A stretch of 32,933 nucleotides of DNA from an uncultured Caryophanales bacterium (GCA_947302515.1 CAMYVT010000019.1:1-32933); one strand, 5' to 3'; counted from the stretch's first letter, positions 7,579 to 16,216 are shown. The notes: generated by a model from the sequence alone, not told the origin. Numbers and translations are program-made.

Positions 7579-8301
7579 ATGGGTAAAATAATTAAACTTA
7601 TAACTTTAACAATAACTCTGACTTTATTAATAATTATTCTAATATTAAATATTACATCTAAAGCAGTAACTAATGAAATAATTACAGGAATCTGGAATAA
7701 AATTATTCCACAAGAAACAGTGGAAAAAGCAAAAGATAATAAAGTAACTAATTGGTTTAAAGATTTATCAAATAATGAAGAAGTACAAAGTTTTATAGAT
7801 AAATATATTGATAGTGAAGAAGTAAATAAAATAAAAGATAAAATAAATGATACAAAAGAACAAGTACAAGAAGAATTATCTAAAAAGATGAATGATTTTA
7901 TTAAAGAACAAGAGGAAAAATTATCTCCTTCACAAAAGTTTGCTCTAAATACATATAGATTTATAACAAATGCTAAATTAAAAGGAATTATAATTATCGC
8001 TATTATAATTAACTTATTATTAATAGCAATTACTAAATTATCTCTATATAAATGGATTAAAAACTTATCTTACTCACTTATTTTAAGTGGATTAGGTATT
8101 ATATTCTTAGCAGCATGGCTTAAGAGTAAAATATATTACATAATAAAAGTAAGTGTTAATCTGGGAGTATTATCAAGACCCGGATATATATTATTAATTA
8201 GTGGAATAATAATAATATTTATATACTTTGTAACTAGTATAATTATTAAATCTAATAAAAAAGATAAGGAGGAAGAAGATGAAGTATCCGAAGTTTCTTA
8301 A
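7579..8301 (+). CDS. membrane protein of unknown function
   Basis: 240 residues. One hydrophobic segment lies near residues 5-27, followed by a charged, helical middle (about 40-120), then three more membrane segments and an acidic tail KEEEDEVSEVS. I recognise no family. TATAAT (about 7554-7559) and GAGGAG upstream suggest it opens the envelope operon that continues to 13211. Its last 23 bases overlap the LD-carboxypeptidase gene, so the two are translationally coupled. Confidence 0.75.
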   Translation: MGKIIKLITLTITLTLLIIILILNITSKAVTNEIITGIWNKIIPQETVEKAKDNKVTNWFKDLSNNEEVQSFIDKYIDSEEVNKIKDKINDTKEQVQEELSKKMNDFIKEQEEKLSPSQKFALNTYRFITNAKLKGIIIIAIIINLLLIAITKLSLYKWIKNLSYSLILSGLGIIFLAAWLKSKIYYIIKVSVNLGVLSRPGYILLISGIIIIFIYFVTSIIIKSNKKDKEEEDEVSEVS

Positions 8302-9265
8302 AGAAAATTCAACAATAGGTATAACAGCACCTTCTTCTGGAGTAGGATGGCAATTAGAAGATTATGAAAAGTCATTAAATAATCTAAAGAAGAATAATTG
8401 GAATATTGTAGAAACATCTAATGTAAGAGTAGAAGGAGATGTATCTTCTCCAGCAAAACAAAGAGGAGAAGAATTCATGGATTTAATATCTGATGATAAT
8501 GTAGATGCGGTTATTTGTGCTACTGGAGGAGACTTTCTAACAGATATGCTTCCCTATGTAAATAGTGAAGAAATTATTTTAAATCCAAAATGGATAATGG
8601 GAGCAAGTGATCCTACTAATTTACTTTATTACATAACAACAGCTCTTGATATCTCAACAATCTATGGACATAATGCCGGTAGTTTTGATGCTAAAAAGTT
8701 ATATAAATCTCAAGAAATAGCATTAGAATTTTTAAAAGGAAATATTCTTTCTCAAGAAAGTTATGATTATTATGAAACTGATAGAGAAGGAAGAGTAGAT
8801 GGAGCATACAATCTAACAGAAAAAAGCATCTGGAAATCTAATAAAGATGAAATAGATATTACTGGTAGATTAATAGGTGGTTGTATTGATTGTTTACAAT
8901 ATCTTCCAGGAACAAAATATGATTGTACAAAAGAGTTTATTAACAAGTACAAAGAAGATGGATTTGTTTGGTACTTTGATGTATTTGCTTTAAGATCAGC
9001 AGACTTCTACTTATCATTATTTGAATTAAAAGAAGCAGGCTGGTTTGAAAATGTTAAAGGAGTAATTGTAGGAAGAATATTATTTAAAAATGAAGATACA
9101 TCTATGACCTATGAAAAAGCCTTAAAAGAAATATTTGGAGATATACCAATTATTATGGATGCTGATATTGGTCATGTTGCTCCTAAGATGACACTTATTA
9201 ATGGAGCAATTGCTCATGTAACATATAAAAATAATAAAGGTACTATAGAACAATATCTAAAGTAG
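8279..9265 (+). CDS. S66 family LD-carboxypeptidase / MccF-like peptidase
   Basis: 328 residues. The N-terminal half carries the nucleophile in GASDPTN (Ser110). The C-terminal half has GGCIDCLQ, the segment WYFD (Asp234) and DIGHVAPK (His299). The spacing of Ser110, Asp234 and His299 is close to that of the MccF triad Ser118, Glu243, His311, but an Asp stands where MccF has Glu. S66 enzymes trim the L-D bond of muropeptides in the cytoplasm or inactivate microcin C-like compounds. A strong site, AAGGAGG (8266-8272), precedes ATG 8279. Neighbours are membrane and ABC export genes, which suits cell-envelope recycling or self-protection; the choice cannot be made from sequence. Confidence 0.85.
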   Translation: MKYPKFLKENSTIGITAPSSGVGWQLEDYEKSLNNLKKNNWNIVETSNVRVEGDVSSPAKQRGEEFMDLISDDNVDAVICATGGDFLTDMLPYVNSEEIILNPKWIMGASDPTNLLYYITTALDISTIYGHNAGSFDAKKLYKSQEIALEFLKGNILSQESYDYYETDREGRVDGAYNLTEKSIWKSNKDEIDITGRLIGGCIDCLQYLPGTKYDCTKEFINKYKEDGFVWYFDVFALRSADFYLSLFELKEAGWFENVKGVIVGRILFKNEDTSMTYEKALKEIFGDIPIIMDADIGHVAPKMTLINGAIAHVTYKNNKGTIEQYLK

Positions 9266-9277
9266 AAAGGAATAAGT

Positions 9278-9511
9278 ATGGATAAAGAAGAATTAGAAAG
9301 AACAAACTTAATGAAGACTATGATGATTGAAGTAGATGAAGAAGAAACTATTGATGAAAACATAGATCAATTTGAAGAAAAACTAGAATACGCAGATATA
9401 CCTGAAGAAAAAAAAGAAAAATTAAAAGATTTGTGTGAACAAATCAAAAAAGAAGAAGATGAAAATACAAAAGATTATTTATTTAAATTATTACAAAAAG
9501 AAGCTAACTAG
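9278..9511 (+). CDS. small acidic protein, unknown
   Basis: 77 residues, strongly acidic, with many Glu and Lys and a predicted helical character. AAAGGA precedes ATG 9278. It lies 12 bases after the S66 gene and 12 bases before the ABC ATPase gene, well inside the operon. It has no recognised motif. Confidence 0.7.
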   Translation: MDKEELERTNLMKTMMIEVDEEETIDENIDQFEEKLEYADIPEEKKEKLKDLCEQIKKEEDENTKDYLFKLLQKEAN

Positions 9512-9523
9512 AGGAGTGATAAT

Positions 9524-10231
9524 ATGAAACTTGAAATACATGATTTAGAAAAAAGTTATGGTAAAAAAGAAGTATTAAAAGATATTACTTTTACATTTGA
9601 AGAAGGAAAAATATATGGATTATTAGGAAGAAATGGAGCAGGTAAAACTACTTTCTTTAATGCTTTAAATAATGATATTCCAGTAGATAATGGAAGATTT
9701 TATTTAGAAGATGAATATGGAAAAAATGTTCTTCGTACAACAGATATAGGTTATGTTGTATCTACTCCAACTGTACCAGAATTTTTAACAGGAAGAGAAT
9801 TTTTAAAGTTTTATTTAGATATAAATAAAGATAAAATTAGTGATTTAAAAGATATAGATTATTATTTTGATCTAGTAAAACTAACTAAAGAAGATCAAGA
9901 CATCTTATTAAAAGAATACTCTCATGGTATGAAAAATAAAATACAAATATTAGTAAATATTATAGCTAATCCTAAAGTAATACTTTTAGATGAACCATTA
10001 ACTTCTCTAGATATAGTAGTTCAAGAAGATATGAAAAAACTATTAAAAGGACTAAAAGAAAATCATATTATTATATTCTCAACACATATTCTAGAACTAG
10101 CAACAGATTTATGTGATGAAATTGTTGTAATAACAAATAAAAATCTAGAATTAATAAAGAAAGAAAATTTAAATTCAAAGAAGTATAAAGATAAAATAAT
10201 AAAAGCCTTAAAGGAAGATATTAATGATTAA
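9524..10231 (+). CDS. ABC transporter ATP-binding protein
   Basis: 235 residues. Walker A GRNGAGKTT (about residues 35-43), signature YSHGMKNK, Walker B VILLDEPLTSLDI and H-loop STHILE are all present. The length and the SHGM-type signature fit ATPases of ABC-2-like exporters. GAGGAGTGATA precedes ATG 9524. It overlaps the permease gene by 8 bases and must be its partner. Confidence 0.88.
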   Translation: MKLEIHDLEKSYGKKEVLKDITFTFEEGKIYGLLGRNGAGKTTFFNALNNDIPVDNGRFYLEDEYGKNVLRTTDIGYVVSTPTVPEFLTGREFLKFYLDINKDKISDLKDIDYYFDLVKLTKEDQDILLKEYSHGMKNKIQILVNIIANPKVILLDEPLTSLDIVVQEDMKKLLKGLKENHIIIFSTHILELATDLCDEIVVITNKNLELIKKENLNSKKYKDKIIKALKEDIND

Positions 10232-11801
10232 TACATTATTAAAAACCCTACAAATAGATCTTTATTATTCAGTAAATTCATTTATCTATATCTTAAGTAA
10301 ATTACCAATACTTAAAGATTTAATAACAAATGATATTTACAAGAGTAAAACAATAAAAAGAATAGTAGGTTTTGGAGGAATATTATTTTCTATTGCTAGA
10401 GCAGTATTTCTCAAATTTATGTACTTCTTTGTAATACTATTTATCTGCTATAAATTATTTCCAGATAACATAGTAAAATCATTCTTTCATATATATTTCT
10501 TTTTAACAATATTAGGAATGTTTATTAATAATAAGTTGTTAAATACCGGTAAAAAGAAATATTTTTCATTATTAGTATTTAATATGGATGCAACTAAATT
10601 CTTTAGAGCAAATCTTTTCTGGAATATAATAACCAGTACAATAATGAATACTATAATTATCTATTTATTTGTAGATTACTTATTACTATCTCCAAGCATT
10701 CTTTATAGTATAATTCTAGTACTATTTACTTTAGGAGTAAGACTAGTAGGAGAAATGTTAAATATAATGTTCTTTAGAAAATATAAATATGTATGGTATA
10801 CAAATAATAATATTTATTTTCCAGTATTAGTAACGTTATTAGGATGTTGTTTCTTACCATATCTAAACATATTTGTACCATTTAAAGTAATAATTGGATG
10901 TATGATATTATTCTTACTTATAGGAATCTATGCTTTTGTTAGTTTAATGAAAGTAAAAGATTACAAATTAATATATAAGAGATTAAGTCAAATAACTAAT
11001 GTAATGGATCCTAAACACGAAAAAGATTATTTAAAACAAGCAATGGTAGATGTAAAAGATAAAGATAAAGAAATAGATAAATCAATTATAGATAAAAAAG
11101 AAGGATATGACTTATTTAATACTATCTTCTTTGAAAGACATAAAGAGATATTACTACGTAGTGCTAGAAAATACTCTATTATTATTGCTATAGTATATGC
11201 AATACTAGCATATCTAGTATTAAATTATACAAATTATAATAAAAGTATTGCAGAATTCTTACATGTAAAACTAGCAGTATTTGTAATTATAATGTTCTTT
11301 ATAAATAGAGGAGCTATTATTACTCAAGCAATGTTCTTTAATTGTGATCATGCTATGTTAAGATATAATTTCTATAGAGAACCAAAAGTAATATTAGAAT
11401 TATTTAAAAAGAGATTAATGATAGTAACAAAAGTTAATCTTTTACCAGCCTTTACAATAGGTATAGGTAATACCGTAATAATGTTATTATCAAGTACTAA
11501 TTATAATTTACTAACTATTATTACTTCATTCTTATTTATTATTTGTTTAAGTATATTCTTCTCAGTACATTACTTAGTAATATACTATTTACTACAACCA
11601 TTTAATAAAGATCTAGAAGTAAAAAGAGCAAGTTATTCTTTTGTAACAATGGGAACTTATATTGTAAGTTACTGGTTTACTGGACTTGTTGTTACTTCAG
11701 AAATACTATCTATATTTGGAATACTATTTGTAATAATCTACATAATATTAGCTTTATTATTAGTATATAGAGTATCTCCAAGAACATTTAAATTAAATTA
11801 A
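10224..11801 (+). CDS. large membrane protein, putative ABC permease
   Basis: 525 residues with roughly ten or more hydrophobic segments and one charged hydrophilic stretch at about residues 245-305. I recognise no named family, but it is coupled by an 8-base overlap to an ABC ATPase that lacks any other partner in the operon, which makes it the probable transmembrane subunit. The substrate is unknown. Confidence 0.75.
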   Translation: MINTLLKTLQIDLYYSVNSFIYILSKLPILKDLITNDIYKSKTIKRIVGFGGILFSIARAVFLKFMYFFVILFICYKLFPDNIVKSFFHIYFFLTILGMFINNKLLNTGKKKYFSLLVFNMDATKFFRANLFWNIITSTIMNTIIIYLFVDYLLLSPSILYSIILVLFTLGVRLVGEMLNIMFFRKYKYVWYTNNNIYFPVLVTLLGCCFLPYLNIFVPFKVIIGCMILFLLIGIYAFVSLMKVKDYKLIYKRLSQITNVMDPKHEKDYLKQAMVDVKDKDKEIDKSIIDKKEGYDLFNTIFFERHKEILLRSARKYSIIIAIVYAILAYLVLNYTNYNKSIAEFLHVKLAVFVIIMFFINRGAIITQAMFFNCDHAMLRYNFYREPKVILELFKKRLMIVTKVNLLPAFTIGIGNTVIMLLSSTNYNLLTIITSFLFIICLSIFFSVHYLVIYYLLQPFNKDLEVKRASYSFVTMGTYIVSYWFTGLVVTSEILSIFGILFVIIYIILALLLVYRVSPRTFKLN

Positions 11802-11813
11802 AGGAGAATTAAA

Positions 11814-13211
11814 ATGAAAGAAATATTTATAGGAACAATCATTCTATGTTTATTACATTCAATTTTATTAACTAATCAAGATTTAGGCATTAACGTAATA
11901 TTATTTGCTATTGCTTTATTAGGATTTATTATTTATATGATGAAAACAAATAGAGTAATAAAGAATAAATATGGATTATTATTTATAATTCCAATAATTA
12001 TTCTATCTTTAACATATTTTATCTATGATAATACATTTAAATATCTAAATATATTGGTAATACCAGTATTGTATTTATTGATGTTTATATTTACTATTAA
12101 GCCTACAAAGACATTTGGAGATACTATAGTAGAGTTTTTAAATATATTAGTAAAACCAATTAATAGTATTGGAGTATTTACAAGAGAAGAATTAAAATTA
12201 ATTCCTAAATATAATAAACAAATGAAGAAAGAGAAAAAAGATTATAGACTATTAAAATCACTATTAATAGTAATACCAGTAGTTGTAGTGGTACTTATGT
12301 TATTATCAAGTGCAGATAGTATATTTGCTTCTATCTTCAATTTTAATTTAAATATACCAAATTTAGATGAAGTATTAATAAGACTATTTAGATTTGTATT
12401 ATTATTCTTTGTTTTGGGTTCTACAATATATTTTATTACTAAAGAATACTTAAAAGAAAAGAGAATAAAAAATAAATCCAAAGAAAGAGATCCATATACA
12501 ATAAATATGTTATTAATTGTATTAAATATTATTTATATAATATTTGATATAATTCAAATTAATTCATTATTATTACACAGAGTAGCAACAAGCTTTAATT
12601 ATGCTGAATATGCTAGAAGTGGATTCTTCCAATTAATGATTATTTCATTTATTAATATAAGTATTATTCTATTCTCAAAGAAATGCAAAGAAGAAACAAA
12701 AACTAAAGTATTAAGTATTGTTATGGTAGTTTTAACACTAGTAATAATTTATTCTTCATATTACAGAATGTCTTTATATGAAATAGCTTATGGATATACT
12801 GTATTAAGACTCGGAGTATATGCAATACTTTTAACAGAAGCAATTCTTATGCTGCCAACACTATATTATATAATTAATAAAAATCTAAATATTTTAAATT
12901 ATTATTTAATAATTACAGTTGCAATGTATACTGTAATTAACTGTTTCTCAGTAGATAGAATAATTGCTAATAATAATATCAATAGATATATAAAAACAGG
13001 TCAAATAGATATCGATTATTTGGAAAACTATAATTATGATAATTTAAATCAATTAAGAGATTTATATAATAAAGTTGTGGTAGATAGTGAAATATCATCA
13101 CTCCAAAAAAGCAATTTTAGAATATATATAGAAAGAATGGATAAAAGAAACGAAACTAGTTTATTTGGATATAATATATCTAAAGAACAAGCAAAAGAAA
13201 AAAGAGATTAA
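11814..13211 (+). CDS. DUF4173-type multi-pass membrane protein
   Basis: 465 residues with about eleven to twelve membrane segments. The late motif RMSLYEIAYGYTVLR and the following DRIIANNNINRY are typical of the DUF4173 group of membrane proteins, for which no reaction is established. AAAGGAG precedes ATG 11814. It is the last gene of the envelope operon; its stop lies in the loop of the bidirectional terminator shared with the convergent sirtuin gene. Confidence 0.8.
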   Translation: MKEIFIGTIILCLLHSILLTNQDLGINVILFAIALLGFIIYMMKTNRVIKNKYGLLFIIPIIILSLTYFIYDNTFKYLNILVIPVLYLLMFIFTIKPTKTFGDTIVEFLNILVKPINSIGVFTREELKLIPKYNKQMKKEKKDYRLLKSLLIVIPVVVVVLMLLSSADSIFASIFNFNLNIPNLDEVLIRLFRFVLLFFVLGSTIYFITKEYLKEKRIKNKSKERDPYTINMLLIVLNIIYIIFDIIQINSLLLHRVATSFNYAEYARSGFFQLMIISFINISIILFSKKCKEETKTKVLSIVMVVLTLVIIYSSYYRMSLYEIAYGYTVLRLGVYAILLTEAILMLPTLYYIINKNLNILNYYLIITVAMYTVINCFSVDRIIANNNINRYIKTGQIDIDYLENYNYDNLNQLRDLYNKVVVDSEISSLQKSNFRIYIERMDKRNETSLFGYNISKEQAKEKRD

Positions 13212-13223
13212 ATCTCTTTTTTT
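13198..13223. terminator. bidirectional terminator containing both stop codons
   Basis: AAAAAAGAGAT (13198-13208), loop TAA, ATCTCTTTTTTT. The sequence TTAA (13208-13211) supplies the TAA stop of the plus-strand gene (13209-13211) and of the minus-strand sirtuin (13210-13208). A and T runs on both sides make it work in both directions. Confidence 0.9.
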
Positions 13224-13933
13224 ATTTTACTAAATACATCTCCCAAATTATCATGTATAACTAAATCACACATAGAGTCATATTGAGTAGCATCTCTATT
13301 AATAAGTACTAAATGTTTACCTTTAAAGTATCTTATAAACGATGCAGCAGGATATACATTTAAACTAGTACCTCCAATTATTAATAAATCACACGATGAT
13401 ATTTCTTTAATAGTTTCATTTACTATTTCATCATCTAATCCTTCTTCATATAGTACAACATCAGGTTTAATTAAACCTCCACAGCTACAAGTAGGAATAT
13501 TTTTACTTTCAAAAACAATTTTTTCATCATAAAACTTATGACATTTAGTACAATAATTTCTTTTGATAGATCCATGTAACTCTAATACTTTTTTAGATCC
13601 TGCTTCTTGATGAAATCCATCTATATTTTGTGTAATTACAGAAGATAATTTACCTTTTTTCTCAAGATCTGCTAAAACTAAATGAGTAATATTAGGTTTA
13701 CAATTCTTTGTATTTAATTTATCTCTATAAAATTTATAAAATTCTTCTGTATTATTCATAAAAAAATGATGAGAAAGTATCTCTTCTGGGGGATAATCAT
13801 ACTTTTCATTATAAAGGCCATCTTTGCTTCTAAAATCTTTTAATCCAGACTCAGTAGATACACCTGCACCTCCAAAAAAAACTATTTTTTTAGACTCTTT
13901 TATCCACTCAATTAGTGTGTCAATTTTATCCAT
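13208..13933 (-). CDS. Sir2 family NAD-dependent protein deacetylase
   Basis: 241 residues. GAGVSTESG (22-30) and KDFRS form the NAD pocket. TQNIDGFH (101-108) and ELHGS with the catalytic His120 are in place. Zinc ligands are Cys128, Cys131, Cys149 and Cys151, the second pair spaced C-x-C. KPDVVLYEEG and GGTSLNVYPA follow. The enzyme removes acyl groups from lysines using NAD. I chose ATG 13933 because GGTGA (13942-13938) precedes it and the -10 box TATAAT (13954-13949) lies just upstream, which excludes the longer reading to 14002. Confidence 0.93.
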   Translation of the reverse strand: MDKIDTLIEWIKESKKIVFFGGAGVSTESGLKDFRSKDGLYNEKYDYPPEEILSHHFFMNNTEEFYKFYRDKLNTKNCKPNITHLVLADLEKKGKLSSVITQNIDGFHQEAGSKKVLELHGSIKRNYCTKCHKFYDEKIVFESKNIPTCSCGGLIKPDVVLYEEGLDDEIVNETIKEISSCDLLIIGGTSLNVYPAASFIRYFKGKHLVLINRDATQYDSMCDLVIHDNLGDVFSKIKKEI

Positions 13934-13961
13934 ATAATCACCATCTACATTATAGCATAAT

Positions 13962-13990
13962 TTGACTAAGAGTCTAAAATATAGTAAAAT
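13962..13990 (+). promoter_or_regulatory. promoter of the 3D-domain hydrolase gene
   Basis: TTGACT (13962-13967), 17-bp spacer, TAAAAT (13985-13990). It lies back to back with the sirtuin -10 box on the minus strand. Confidence 0.65.
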
Positions 13991-14028
13991 TAATACAAGC
14001 AATTAAAAATTGTGGGGTGAACAAATAC

Positions 14029-14631
14029 ATGAAAAAAAGAGTTGTTTGCTATGGAATAATACTTGTTGGAGCCTTTGCTTTGCTTGGCGGTATGGCAGCG
14101 CATGAAAATAACATAGCTAAGACCTTAGATACAAAGAAAATGGCTGCAGGAGTAGGATTATTAGTACATCAAGAAGAATCACAAGCAGCTAATGAAAGTA
14201 GTAGTGATTTTGAAGCCGTTGAAATGGAAATAACTCCAGCCTCGGTTCAATTAACACCAGTAGAGATATATGATTCTATGTCTATTGCTGAAAGAGAAGC
14301 TGCATTATATGCAGGTACTCTACACATGGAATATTCTGGATTATATACATATTCAGGAGATAGATTATCCGTAAGTAAAGGTGCCCAATATTATAATGGA
14401 CATAAAGAAACATATTATTCACAACGTGTACTTCCAGGAAATACTTTAAATATTCCAGGACGTCATGTGGCTGATGATGGAACTGTTAGAGATGGAGATG
14501 GCTTCATTTGTGTAGCAGCTGATCCAGGATTTATGCCAAAAGGCTCTGTCTTAATAACATCATTAGGTCCAGCAAAAGTATATGATTCCGGTTGTGCTTA
14601 TGGAATAATAGATTTATATGTGAATTGGTAA
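14029..14631 (+). CDS. membrane-anchored 3D-domain (DPBB) wall hydrolase
   Basis: 200 residues. An N-terminal hydrophobic segment (about 6-24) acts as signal or anchor, then comes a low-complexity linker with VEMEITPASV (64-73). The C-terminal domain has VAADPGFMPKGS, VYDSG and IDLYVNW, with Asp165, Asp186 and Asp195 as the three aspartates that name the 3D domain. That double-psi barrel is found in lytic transglycosylases acting on peptidoglycan outside the membrane. ATG 14029 is preceded by GGGGTG (14014-14019). The next gene has a closely related N-terminal half with a different catalytic domain. Confidence 0.8.
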   Translation: MKKRVVCYGIILVGAFALLGGMAAHENNIAKTLDTKKMAAGVGLLVHQEESQAANESSSDFEAVEMEITPASVQLTPVEIYDSMSIAEREAALYAGTLHMEYSGLYTYSGDRLSVSKGAQYYNGHKETYYSQRVLPGNTLNIPGRHVADDGTVRDGDGFICVAADPGFMPKGSVLITSLGPAKVYDSGCAYGIIDLYVNW

Positions 14632-14657
14632 AAAAACTAGAGAAATCTAGTTTTTTT
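14631..14657 (+). terminator. intrinsic terminator
   Basis: AAAAAACTAGA (14631-14641), loop GAAA, TCTAGTTTTTT (14646-14656). Confidence 0.9.
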
Positions 14658-14718
14658 ATTTATTGTTATAACAACAAATTAGAGTAATCACTCACCATAT
14701 TTCAACAAATTATATCGA

Positions 14719-14747
14719 TTGACAAAGAAGCATGATTGTAATAGAAT
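14719..14747 (+). promoter_or_regulatory. promoter of the glucosaminidase-like gene
   Basis: TTGACA (14719-14724), 17-bp spacer, TAGAAT (14742-14747). Confidence 0.75.
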
Positions 14748-14779
14748 ATTTATTAATTAAGATTGAATGAGGTAATTAT

Positions 14780-15463
14780 ATGAGAAAGATGAAAATAATG
14801 TACATATTCACATCATTAGTTGGAGTACTTATGATTTGTATTGGATTAATTATTCAAAATGATAGTGCTCATTCTATGGACAATATTAAAAAATCAGCTA
14901 GCTTCGATATTAATAATATGGCAGCTAGTGCAAATATGGTAATAAAAGAAACTGAAAAAGAAGAAACAGAAGAGCCAAATCTTTTCTTAACAGAAGTTGA
15001 AATGGAAACAACTCCAGCATCTGTAATTGTTCCTCCTCGTGTAGAAGTATATGATGGACAAACATTAGAAGAACTAGCAGAACATTTAAATAGACATTTA
15101 GGAAATGATGTTGTTGCTGGAAAAGGAGCTTTAATTGCAACTGAGTGTATTAATAAAGGAGTAGATCCTTATATTACTGTAGCAATCATTCTTCATGAAA
15201 CTGGTTGCGGATCTCATTGTTCTAATTTAGCAAGAAACTGTTATAATTTTGGTGGTCAAAAAGGAAGTCCAAGCTGTAATGGAGGATCATTTAAACAATA
15301 TAGTACTGTAGATGAAGGACTTGTAGGAATGATTGATAATTTATCAAGAAATTATTTTGCCATAGGCTTAAATACACCAGAAACTATTGGTCCAAAGTAC
15401 TGTGAAGGAAATGAATGGGCTGGTAAAATTACATGGTTTGTAAATAAAATAAGAAATAATTAA
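14780..15463 (+). CDS. membrane-anchored glucosaminidase/lysozyme-like hydrolase
   Basis: 227 residues. A hydrophobic anchor (about 6-25), then an acidic linker with VEMETTPASV (73-82). The C-terminal domain (about 95-225) has HETGCGSHCSNLARNCYNFGG, typical of GH73-like and related lysozyme-fold enzymes; Glu140 in HETG is the likely catalytic acid. Several cysteines (143, 147, 154, 166) could form disulfides outside the cell. It would cut the glycan chain of peptidoglycan. It is a partial paralogue of the preceding gene in its N-terminal half. A terminator follows directly. Confidence 0.82.
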   Translation: MRKMKIMYIFTSLVGVLMICIGLIIQNDSAHSMDNIKKSASFDINNMAASANMVIKETEKEETEEPNLFLTEVEMETTPASVIVPPRVEVYDGQTLEELAEHLNRHLGNDVVAGKGALIATECINKGVDPYITVAIILHETGCGSHCSNLARNCYNFGGQKGSPSCNGGSFKQYSTVDEGLVGMIDNLSRNYFAIGLNTPETIGPKYCEGNEWAGKITWFVNKIRNN

Positions 15464-15489
15464 AACTACTAATAAATAGTAGTTTTTTT
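15463..15489 (+). terminator. intrinsic terminator
   Basis: AAACTACT (15463-15470) pairs with AGTAGTTT (15478-15485), followed by Ts. It isolates the RNA gene promoter downstream. Confidence 0.85.
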
Positions 15490-15524
15490 GTTAAAAAAAT
15501 AGCCTTAAGCACCGGTTTACACAT

Positions 15525-15553
15525 TTGACATTTTTACTAAAATATGCTATAAT
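15525..15553 (+). promoter_or_regulatory. perfect consensus promoter of the large RNA gene
   Basis: TTGACA (15525-15530), exactly 17 bp, then TATAAT (15548-15553) with a TG extension (TGC before the -10 box). Every position matches the housekeeping sigma consensus, which predicts strong constitutive transcription from about 15560. Confidence 0.92.
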
Positions 15554-15559
15554 GCTTTA

Positions 15560-16186
15560 TGTAATTGATGGCACATTATTCTAGTCAATTACTTTATTAT
15601 GAAGACGACCCTAAAAAGTCGTTAAAGGGCATATCTGTGAAACCTTTGGTGTCTGCTTCTTACGCCCAGTTTGGGGTGGATGCTGGAGATGAGAATTTTG
15701 GGCGACTCATAATGGCATATGAATCACGACCCACTATTCGTGGAGACCTGTTCTTGTGGTAAATCTATACGTACAACAACTGATGATTTATTACGAAACA
15801 GGATAGAACCTGTATTGTGGCGAAAGCTATGTGCAGTGTAGCCTGTCTTGAGTGAGAATATTGGGATAAATGAACTTACTAATGATAAGAGGCCACTTAT
15901 TATTAGGAATTGCATTTTGAAATTATTCTTGCAAAAAAGGACTAATTTTAAAGTGTTGGAGAGGAAATCTCCTAGAGTGTATTTCGTTTGTAGGATTGCA
16001 GTGGGCACTAAGTGGTAATCAAGTCGTATGGTATGGTAACACCATATTAATTCTATTAAAGGGGAACCGCAAGTCTGGTAACGGATTTGTAAGAATTAGG
16101 GAAATCCTACTTGACCTAAGGCTCAAAGTTTACTATAACGAATGCCAAACAATTCCAAAATTAAAGTAGTATAACTACTTTTTTTT
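15560..16186 (+). ncRNA. large structured non-coding RNA, about 625 nt, class unassigned
   Basis: The stretch between promoter and terminator has no convincing gene, is richer in G and C than its flanks (26 of 60 bases at 15601-15660), and is dense in hairpins. Helices I can see: 15561-15568 with 15585-15592 (8 bp, right at the 5' end); 15604-15609/15618-15623; 15624-15628/15643-15647; CCAC/GTGG around 15732-15743; ACAGG 15798-15802/CCTGT 15809-15813; a GAAA-capped stem near 15816-15829; GGAGA 15958-15962/TCTCC 15968-15972; TATGGT 16032-16037/ACCATA 16041-16046; TAGG/CCTA near 16098-16109. It lacks the marks of RNase P, tmRNA, SRP RNA and group II introns. Size, solitary placement and strong promoter resemble ROOL, OLE or GOLLD RNAs, but I cannot assign it. 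Confidence 0.85.
16164..16186 (+). terminator. terminator of the large RNA gene
   Basis: AAGTAGT (16164-16170), loop ATA, ACTACTT (16174-16180), then a long T run. Confidence 0.9.
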
Positions 16187-16216
16187 ATGTTATAATCATA
16201 ATAAGAGGTGAATAAT

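Noticed and set aside
13934..14002. 23-residue N-terminal extension of the sirtuin
   Set aside because: It spans the promoter region, and a good binding site precedes the internal ATG at 13933.
15565..15762. 65-codon open frame at the 5' end of the large RNA
   Set aside because: It has no ribosome binding site, begins inside the 5' hairpin, and its codon use and base composition follow the structured RNA rather than the genes; it covers only a third of the transcript.
15560..16186. Large RNA as RNase P, tmRNA or group II intron
   Set aside because: No GAGGAAAGTCC-type RNase P core, no tRNA-like ends or tag frame for tmRNA, and no domain V hairpin or reverse transcriptase for a group II intron.
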